This document shows positions 56,517 to 64,000 of a DNA stretch of 64,000 nt, piece after piece. Made by a program: the position numbers and the translations under genes. The DNA is taken from the NCBI GenBank assembly GCA_007026445.1, contig VDMD01000069.1, positions 62,001-126,000 on the forward strand, given 5' to 3'. This DNA is from Schizophyllum amplum. Taxonomy: Eukaryota; Basidiomycota; Agaricomycetes; Agaricales; Schizophyllaceae. The notes below the pieces were generated by a model. The model saw nothing but the letters and a program-made list of their open reading frames with translations, searched no databases and was not told where the DNA came from. Every line of letters begins with the position of its first letter. Within the stretch, counting starts at the first letter, position 1.

Positions 56517-57684
56517 GGCGAGCGCGGCGTCGGAGCGTCGGAGGAGCGCGGCGTTGCAACAGGGGGGAACTTGCCGTTGTAGCAGGTTGGTGTCGGCGTC
56601 GAAGCGGGGCAAATCATAGGAACGTAGGTCAATATCTAATGTGTGGCGACGGTCTGTTCATATCGTTATACCTCCACAATCTCTTGGATCACACCATTAG
56701 CGCTGTCTTCGTGAGCTTTGCCGGCCCCCTGTGGTGAGTTCTGTTGGTCTATCCATACTTCATCGAGCTCTTGTTCTCCATCTCTCATTGATGTTCATAC
56801 TCGTGTTACCTTCGCACTCAAGTACTCATCCTCGAGCCCATTTTCATCTTCTTCTTCCTGCCTTACTCTTCGGCAGCCGTACGTCGTAGCTCCAGATGGG
56901 GTTTGCCTGGGAGTCCGTCGATGCCGGCAAGTCTGATACCCAAGCAGCAATGTCGCACGGCCGCCCATCTGGTCGCAAGACAACCTCGTCGCATACTGGA
57001 CTGGCGATACCAGCGAACCCGTCGGCTCCGACAACATTTCGCCTTCAGTAGGGGCTTTGCCGCATGTCCATACAGGTTCCCTGAACGTCTGCCTGGGAGA
57101 CTACCCACACAGTCTTGATGACGAGGTTTTTGTCGCTGACCGAGGGTCAGGGTCGACAGCGCCAGCATATCGTTCCCCGCCCTCGGATGCCCCTCGTGAG
57201 ATATGCAGACAATGCCATCATCGGAAATAATTGTCGATTTATGGGACGCGAACGGCGCTTAAAAACTAGGGACGAACCCTCGACATCCCTTCAACCAGAG
57301 GCAAAACCGATTCACCAAGCATCCATTCCGTCGTAGATAATGCATTAGTATATACATATAAGTACATAATATTTCACGTTGACTGCGTCGACCTCAACCC
57401 TGCCTCAACCCAACGACTCCCCGTGCCGCGCGACGCGTCGTACACCGCTTCGACGGCACTCCTTGGCCCCACCTGCGTCTACGCGACGCTGCGCGCGCGC
57501 TGGAATAGCGCTACGGCGGAGGGCCGAAGACAAGGTGTTCGCGCTCGGAAGTGAACACGCCGGCGTCACAGTTAGGACGCGGCGGCGGTGGCGGCAGCGA
57601 ACATGCCTGTTGGGTCGCCGTCGGATGCATCGCTATGCAGTCTCCGACAACAGGCAGCGATCGCCTGAAGAGCGATAGATGCGC
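56517..57684. other. Region downstream of UBC6
   Basis: No intact gene. It holds UBC6 3' flank, a FunK1 relic (56870-57230) and, from about 57560, the conserved 3' flank of K10 (GGCGGCAGCGAACATGCCTG, GTCGCCGTCGGATGCATCG). Confidence 0.55.
56870..57230 (-). pseudogene. Relic of a FunK1 kinase N-terminal region
   Basis: On the - strand the frame reads TLSAYLTRGIRGRGTICWRC then RP, a stop, and SDKNLVIKTVW. This matches ETLSI..IRGRGTVCWRCRR and DKDYVIKNIW of intact copies. After a frame change, TEGEMLSEPTG and later VCDEVVLRPDGRP match TEGDFL and VCEEVVLRLDGSP. The region includes the conserved Lys (VIK), but neither the catalytic loop nor the N-terminal part is found nearby. About 120 codons survive. 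Confidence 0.82.
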
Positions 57685-59999
57685 TCAATCATCGTGGTCG
57701 ACCTTCTTGCGCTTCGATAAGCGGGTCGATCTTTCCGTGCTCGCCTTCCGTTTGCTCGCGGATGAATTGCCGGATTCCTTCGTCGTCGATATCGTCTCCT
57801 CAGACGTATGACACGGCTCGACAGAAGTGCTCTCCGAATCATCGCTGCCGTGGTGATGAGGCGACGAAACGTTTGTTCGTGGTGTCGGCGCAGGCGAAGC
57901 GCCTGACTCTGCGTCGTCTGTCGTAGCGACCGAGCCCCTCTTCCGCTTCCGTCGTTCCTCGGCGCCGTTACACTCGACGACAGTAGCGAGCTCGCGGGCG
58001 CTCTGCTCTTCTGCCGATGCACGCTCGCGCTCGGACCGCAGGGGCTGGATATGCCGGTCGAAAATCTCGAGCACTTCGCGGTGTGTGACCTTCCTGTCCC
58101 AGTTGCGCAGGATCACAGTCCGCAGCTCGCATATGAGATCCTTGAAGTCGTCAAAGTACGGGTCGAAGACGCTGTCCAAGAAGGTCCGGAACTGGCTGTC
58201 CTCGTACTCGTACATGATGATGGCCTTCCGGTCGCCGTCTCCTGTCATCCACGCGCTCATGGGTGAGTCACAAAGGTCGAAGTCTTCGCGGGGCGTGTTC
58301 GAAGGACCGGAGTAGGTCGCGCATACAATCATGAGGACGTAGAGGAACGACTCGAGGTCGTGCCACGGGCCGTGCGCGACGCGGTCAGAGTATTGGACGA
58401 TGTCGCATGCCATATAAGGCAGAGTGCCCTAGATCATCAGTTCGTCAGTTTCAGAAGCCCAAACTTCCAGCAGGTCGCGCTAGACGTACCGCTCTGCGGC
58501 CTATTGGACCCACTCTGCGCTCCCCTTTGACGACGATCGCACAGTCGAGGTCTATGAGAAGCCCGCGCCGAAGCGGCGATCCCTGCTGAACATGCATCAT
58601 GACATTGTTGTCGCTGATGTCGCAATGTAGCACATCGTGCCAATCATAGAGATCCCAGTGAGCTACATGCTTCGTTAGTGCACATTCTGCAGATCGCACG
58701 TGCCATGCTCACCTTGGATCGAGTCTCGTAGAACAGAAAGAAGTTCCTCTTTCGAAGAGAAATGCTTTAGCGGCTGAGCATACGGCTTGAGTACAAGCCG
58801 GCGGAGTTCAAGTTGCGGGATGAGGCTTAGGATAGCACACCGCTCAGACGACTCCTTCAATATGTCGCGCAACGCCGTCGTCGCATAAGGCGACCCGTCG
58901 GGTCGCAGTACTGGTTCCTCGCAGACCAATGACGCTACAACCGTCGATGCCGTCGGCCATCTCCAGAAGTTCGCCCTCTGTCGTATGTCGCTCTTTGTCT
59001 GCCCATACGTTTTTAATTACGAAGTCCTGGTCGCCCTCCGGTAGCCGGCATCGCCAGCAGACAGTCCGTCCGCGGATGTTCTTGGTGATGGACAACGTCT
59101 CGACGATTTCGTACTCCAGATTACCGACGGTCACGAAGCGCCGACCGTCGCGCGACACGATCGTCGGGTCCTTCCCGCAATAGCTTTTGTCGAGGAGCGT
59201 GAGTCCCATCACGATGCGGACGAAGATGACCGGATTGTCGTGGATATTGTATGGGGTGGACGTGACAAGCCCTGCGCGGTCATAGCAAGCCAGCTGAATG
59301 ACGTCGCCCGCGAGAGCGACGCCAACGTGGAAGAGCCGATCAGGTTGAGTTGCAAAAACGTTCGCGGCGCCACTCGACAGGCGCCGAAGGGCTTGTGGCA
59401 AGAGCTCCGGGCCGGTCACGATCTGCACGTCGCAAAGCACATCCGCCCATTGCATGACATCTAGGCCCGCATCGCTAAGCGCGATACCTGTAACATGACC
59501 AGCCGAGCCATCCAGGGACCCTCGGAGGCACTCCGGTGACGACCCACTGCCGCGGAGTGATGGGGATAGGACACTTCATAGTAAGATGACCAAGCGAGCA
59601 GCAGCGAGATACTTTGTTGAGAAACTTGGCCAAAGCGCGATATTGACGCTCCGGGTCGGCATAGAGAGAGGGCGAGGGATAGCCGAGCCACTTGCCCTCT
59701 TCCACACTGTACAAGGGAATCCTGGCGAGACCTCCGCCGATGACACTAGGAGGTGCAGGAAAGATGCTGTTCGGGTACATTGTGGTGATCATGCCCGAGA
59801 TTTGAACAGAAGCTTGCTCGAGGTCGGCAGCCGCGTCGTTCTCCAAACACGCGTGCGATTGAAGTACGCACGTGGATGAGCGCTCAGTAAGCTTCGAGTA
59901 AGGGTACGGGCGAGAGGTGGTAGATGATGACTTGCGGGCCGCTGAGTTGTCTGTTCGGGGTAGCGCATGGCTTCGCTGTGAGCAGACCGTCTGTGACAT
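57685..59999 (-). pseudogene. FunK1-type kinase K10, frameshifted
   Basis: Close paralog of K8. Starts MSQTVCSQRSHALPRTDNSA. Exon 1 is broken twice. After PITPRQWVVTG one extra base relative to K8 (about 59525-59545) leads to a stop; the shifted frame continues with VMQWADVLCDVQIVTGPELL. After LLEMADGIDG a second extra base (about 58930-58945) shifts the frame again, and it continues as VCEEPVLRPDGSPYATTALR. The downstream exons are intact: AHWDLYDWHDVLHCDISDNN, GLLIDLDCAIVVK, GTLPYMACDIVQYSDRVAHG, WHDLESFLYVLMIVCATYSG, tail GSDDSESTSVEP and SKRKKVDHDD. Two +1 lesions with otherwise intact coding suggest recent inactivation. Assembly errors or small unseen introns are alternatives. Divergent from PHD-type K11. 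Confidence 0.8.
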
Positions 60000-60660
60000 G
60001 GTCGTCTGCGCGGCGCGTGAGATGAGGGACGCGATTTAAGTTAATCACGCACCTGTCGAAGATGGTAGCAGTGTTCAGGTGTTTGTATACGACTTGAAAA
60101 TATTGGTGTTCGATTTCGAGGATTCCGCTGTCAGCGTAGGCAGCAGATGCGGCGACCAATGCCACTGTGCGATGATGATGGTTTGGGTCAAGGCGTGTTT
60201 GTGACTGCGTGACAACATGACAGCGAGTACAAACAACATGTGACACTCAGACGATCGCCGAATGTGAGGGCGGCCTCGTCCGTATTTCTCTCGACTGCCA
60301 GATTCTCTAGTAATGTCCACCATTAATTCCGCAATATCATGAAGATGAACAGTGTGCTGCGGTCCATCCACCGGACGGTGGCTATGGTACTTACCTCATT
60401 CTGTGGAACACGTGGTGTCACACATCTAACGTGACCATTGTCGTCACGTGCTTGACGCTTCGTTGAAGTAGACCGGATCTGAGGGTGCTTTTGATTGTCT
60501 CTTCCTCCCACCCATTCTCGCCCTCGAAGCCACTCACCCGTGTCATACCTTGACGCTTTTTCTGGTGCGTGCTATGCTATGAACCTACGCTTGCGCTAAT
60601 TTTCTCTTCAGAGCCTGTTCAACTTGTGTTCAACGACCTCGCCACTCACGACCGCAAGCT
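60000..60660. promoter_or_regulatory. Divergent promoter region K10 / K11
   Basis: 661 bp between start codons. The K10 side has the promoter block at 60170-60222, read toward K10 as TTGTCACGCAGTCACAAACA, CGCCTTGACCCAAACCATCA, TCATCGCACAGTGG, and the uninterrupted leader that serves as the empty site for the K8 MITE. The K11 side ends with the leader motif CTCGCCACTCA (60638-60648). Confidence 0.65.
60638..60648 (+). promoter_or_regulatory. Leader motif before PHD-type kinase K11
   Basis: CTCGCCACTCA, identical to the K2 motif, ends 13 nt before the ATG at 60661. Confidence 0.55.
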
Positions 60661-63244
60661 ATGATCAAGCCTCTGCCGCGCATCAACACCACCCCTCGTG
60701 CGGTCAAGGTCTCCGCCCAACCAGACGTGATCTCCTCGTCGTCTAGAGCTCCCGGCAATCCGCTCAAGACACAAGAACTCATCCAGCATGAGCACATGGA
60801 CCGGGCCATTCTCGACGAACTCGCCAACGCGATGCTCTTGCGGATCAAGGGCCTACCTGAAGCTCTATTTCCCGATGATGCCTTCGCTGTCACTCCTGCC
60901 GCCCTCTTCAAGATTATCGTCGGTCCGTTGCCGTCTAATGTATACGGTCGCAACTCTACCGATACGGGCGGAATATGGGTGAACGGTCCAAAGTTCAACG
61001 AACCGCATCAGGAGCTCGCTATAGCCGAATTCTTTCAGTCCCTGACCGACTCTGTTCGCACGCCGTACCGTGCGCACATGCCCCCTGGTGTGAAACTGGA
61101 AGAGCGTAAATGGAGTGCCGCGTATCGCAACACCGCATTCCCCGGTGGGGACCTGAAAAGGAAGCCGGACATCGTCAACCTTTGCGAAGACCTTCCCAGG
61201 CTTTGGAAGTACTTGCTTGGCGATGTTCAGCACAAGGCAAACATACAAGAGATGGAAGCTGTCGCACGGCAGCTGCACGATGGCGGTTGGAATACTCTCT
61301 CGGCGCAGGATGACCGTCTGTTCCACATAGGCCTTGGCATTGCTGGCGACGACCTGTCGATCTCGTACTACGATAGAGCGGGTTGTATGCGCTCTGAACC
61401 GCTCAATATCCACCGCGAACCCGTCCTCTTCGTCCGTGTCGTTCTTGGTCTCGCGCTCCTTGACAAACGATACCTCGGCTACGATCCAACTGTCACCGAG
61501 GACGAAAATGGGCAGCGATTCGTCACCGTCAAGAAGGAGATATATCGCATCTTGGAGAGGCTCGACAAGCACACTGGCATACGGGGTCTCGGGACCGTTG
61601 TTTGGCTCTGCGAACGCCTGACGGATGAACGGCAGGTCGTCATGAAGACGTCTTGGGCTGATAGGAGTCGCCAATACACGGAGGCCCACTTTCTGGAGCA
61701 CGCGGCAAAGATGGGTCTTCGCGGTGTGCCTACGCTCATTGCGTTCGAAACTGTCAAATTCAAGAATCATTGCATCTCGACGGCCCCCCTTCGTCAAGAG
61801 CTCTGCAAACGTCAGCGTCTGACTGGAGTGGAAGAACGGCAGCTGGTTCGCCTCGTCGAAAAGGAGCGCTGCGTGTCACTTGCAGATTTCTCGACCAAGG
61901 CCGAGTTGCTTTCTGGCTTGAGGGACTGTGTCATCGGTAAGTCGTTGCCAAACTTCTCGCACCTAGATTTATGTATTAACGAAATACGCCATAGCTCACG
62001 AGGGCTTGTACAAAGACGCCAAGATCGTACATTCGGATGTCAGCGACAAGAACACCATGTTTCAAACCGACAAAACAACTGCTCCGGGTCGACGCAGGGG
62101 TATTCTCATAGATCTTAACTATGCAACCTATGTTGGGCAAGAGCACAAACCATCCCTCGGCGCGAAGAGCGTGAGTCGTCTTAACACCTATGCTTTCCTT
62201 ACATTGCTCACCATTTTCCACGTCTCTAAGTGTCCTGCTACCTTCATGGCATGCGAGCTTCTGTTGGGCGGCAAGTACGTCAGGCAAGCATACTATCACG
62301 ATCTCGAGTCGTTCCTCTACGTCATCGTCTGGATCTGTGTTACATATTCAGGTCCTCACGCACGAGCACGGACAAAGTTTGACTTCATGGCTTCGTCCAT
62401 GGGCAAATGGCTTTCTAGAGACCAGGAGACCGTCGGTGCACTGAAGCAAGCCATAATGGGACTGAAAGTGCCTGGTGAACCCGACTTGTTTGGGAACTTC
62501 CTCGAGGACCACTTCGACCCGTATTTCGAGGACCTCAAGGAATGTGTGTGCGAACTGCGCAGCGTCATCATGTGCAAGCAGCCTCGTCCCACACACCGGC
62601 AGGTCGTCGAGGTCTTGGACAAACACATCAACGTCTTGCTACTCGCGGAGCCTGCGTCTACCCCCCGACCTGTCTCGGAGTCTCGACCTGTCTCGAACTC
62701 GGAAACGTTTGCCGGCTTACTGCTCATTGACGGCGCGGAAGCCTCTGAAGACGAGGAAGAACTGTCTGTGCAGACATCTCGCTCCGAGTCGCCCTCAGAC
62801 GGTCGCGACATCGCAACTTCATCGGGTGAGTTCTCTGCTACGCAGATCCATGTCAGAGCCATGACCAAGTAAATATCGCGCAGAACTGCAAAACTTCCCA
62901 AGGACACGTACATCGTCGGGCGAGTTGTCCAGTCGCGCAACCACCCGAGGGTCAACAAAGCGTGCAGCGCCACAGCAACGCGAACATCAGAGCCCCTGTG
63001 ACTGCGGTAAGGTCGCGCCACCACTGGGATCAGACTCCATCAAGTGCAAGGGGCAGTGCTCTGTCTTCGTACGTATCCTGTCTCCTGCGATATCCCTACG
63101 CCGCTCATAAAGACCCTCCGCCTTCAGTATCACCTGGCATGTGTCAAGGACGACCTCAATGTGCCCGAGGACCAGTGGATCTGCGAGGACTGCAGGCCGC
63201 TCCGACCTCTCAAGAAGAGCAAGGCGACGACCGACTCGGATTAA
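60661..63244 (+). CDS. FunK1-type kinase fused to a C-terminal PHD finger, K11
   Basis: Third PHD-type copy. Exon 1: LLGDVQHKANIQEMEAVARQ, QLHDGGWNTLSAQDDRLFHI, ISYYDRAGCMRSEPLNIHRE, VVMKTSWADRSRQYTEAHFL (VMK for VIK). Exon 2: AHEGLYKDAKIVHSDVSDKN (loop HSDVSDKN) and GILIDLNYATY. Exon 3, after ..TCTAAG: CPATFMACELLLGGKYVRQA, YYHDLESFLYVIVWICVTYS, then an acidic tail. An intron at about 62830-62894 joins to LQNFPRTRTSSGELSSRATT. PHD finger: SPCDCGKVAPPLGSDSIKCK, GQCSVF, intron (63069-63129), YHLACVKDDLNVPEDQWICE, DC, giving all C4HC3 ligands. It ends RPLKKSKATTDSD. Of the three it has the most canonical PHD finger (YHLAC, WICEDC). Divergent from the broken K10, so its plain partner may be lost. 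Confidence 0.89.
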
Positions 63245-64000
63245 GTAGTCCCCTCATACACCATACGCGGCGCAAGGCGACCGCTACACAACCCTTTGAA
63301 CTTTCTCATCTCATGACTATCACACGCCACTGTTCATTACTGTATTATATTGCCACTCAACTACGGCGAAGGCGGGCTCCTTTGTCACCACTCCTTGCAT
63401 ATTGCATTGACATACTAAAGTGCACTTTCCTTTCGTTGTTTCATAGTATGTAATATCTATCTAGAATGCGTATGGTGCTTTGACGCCCGTCATGATTCTC
63501 GCACCAATACTTGAAACGACTCGGAGAAAGAGGAGAAGGTGAGCCAACGAAGGGGGGCAAGAAGGCGGGGAAGGGGGAAGGACGAGACGAGATGAGTCAC
63601 GGACGTAAAGAGGGAGTGGATGTCGGAGAAATGTAGACAAGGCCGGGACATAGCGGAAGCGGAGGTTGTGGCAAGACCACGATCGCTCTCCGGTCCGACG
63701 ACGATCCACATGTATGCAGGTTGCGGGCTCGCCGTCTCCGTCCGCGATCCTATCGAGCGTGTCCGTCTTAAGCTCGTCGAGCATGTCTATCGTGGGTGGA
63801 TGGATCGCAGCCCGACTCGACCACGTGAAGCCTCACCGAGCGCGTAGGGAATGCGTGCATCAAGAGGTCGCGTACCGACTCAGAGGTACACCTTGGGATG
63901 CATCCAAAGGTGCTCATCCAAAATAGACGTGAGGCGCTCGTCGGAGATGAGAACGAGGATGGTGTATCGAGATCGCATCGCCCGCCCCCGACGAGATCAA
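63245..64000. other. Region downstream of K11
   Basis: No gene recognised. On the - strand a short frame at about 63880-63980 reads MRSRYTILVLISDERLTSIL then DEHLWMHPKVYL and a stop. This could be the 3' end of a gene lying beyond the window, but it is too short to identify. Confidence 0.35.

Noticed and set aside
60865..61797. 310-codon - strand frame inside K11
   Set aside because: Shadow of the K11 first exon; the + strand frame carries all FunK1 motifs.

Overview
This window looks like nuclear DNA of a basidiomycete fungus, most likely an Agaricomycete such as a polypore. The reasons are many short introns (about 45-65 nt, GT-AG), rather GC-rich coding sequence, a basidiomycete-style F-box protein, and a large expansion of FunK1-type (fungal-specific) protein kinases. 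Exon structures were worked out by eye from splice motifs and comparison between paralogs, so splice sites are inferred unless stated.

Left part (1-18 kb), ordinary single-copy genes: a TRM44-like tRNA 2'-O-methyltransferase (-), an unrecognised long protein with a C-terminal C2H2-like region (+), a type-B carboxylesterase (+), an F-box protein (+), a small secreted double-psi beta-barrel protein (-) and a long acidic protein ending in an NTF2-like domain (-).

Right part (19.5-63.3 kb), a dense FunK1 kinase array: eleven near-full-length copies (here K1-K11) and two decayed fragments. K1, K3, K4, K5, K6, K8, K9 and K10 share one plan: N-terminal FunK1 region, a catalytic loop of HxDxxxxN form on its own short exon, an activation segment GTLP(F/Y)(M/T)AC, and a Ser/Asp-rich tail ending in a KRK-rich nuclear-localisation-like motif. 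K2, K7 and K11 are a second subfamily: their activation segment is (S)CPxFxAC and they carry a C-terminal PHD finger (C4HC3) that is split by an intron at the same place in all three. Each PHD-type kinase sits head-to-head with a plain kinase (K1/K2, K6/K7, K10/K11), so the locus contains three copies of a divergent two-kinase module. A shared promoter block lies upstream of at least seven plain kinases, and a different short leader motif lies just before the start codon of the three PHD-type genes.

The array shows recent turnover. K1 and K4 lie in a segmental duplication of about 2.8 kb. K10 has two frameshifts. A complete tail-anchored UBC6-type ubiquitin-conjugating gene (55.2-56.5 kb) has a truncated pseudogene copy just before K8. 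A decayed thymidylate-kinase copy lies between K3 and K4. A 453-bp Tc1/mariner-type MITE with perfect 24-bp inverted repeats and TA duplications sits in the K8 leader, and the K10 leader supplies the matching empty site.

The PHD-FunK1 fusion with its divergent pairing is the best candidate for an undescribed system. A nuclear, chromatin-linked signalling role is an inference from domain content only.
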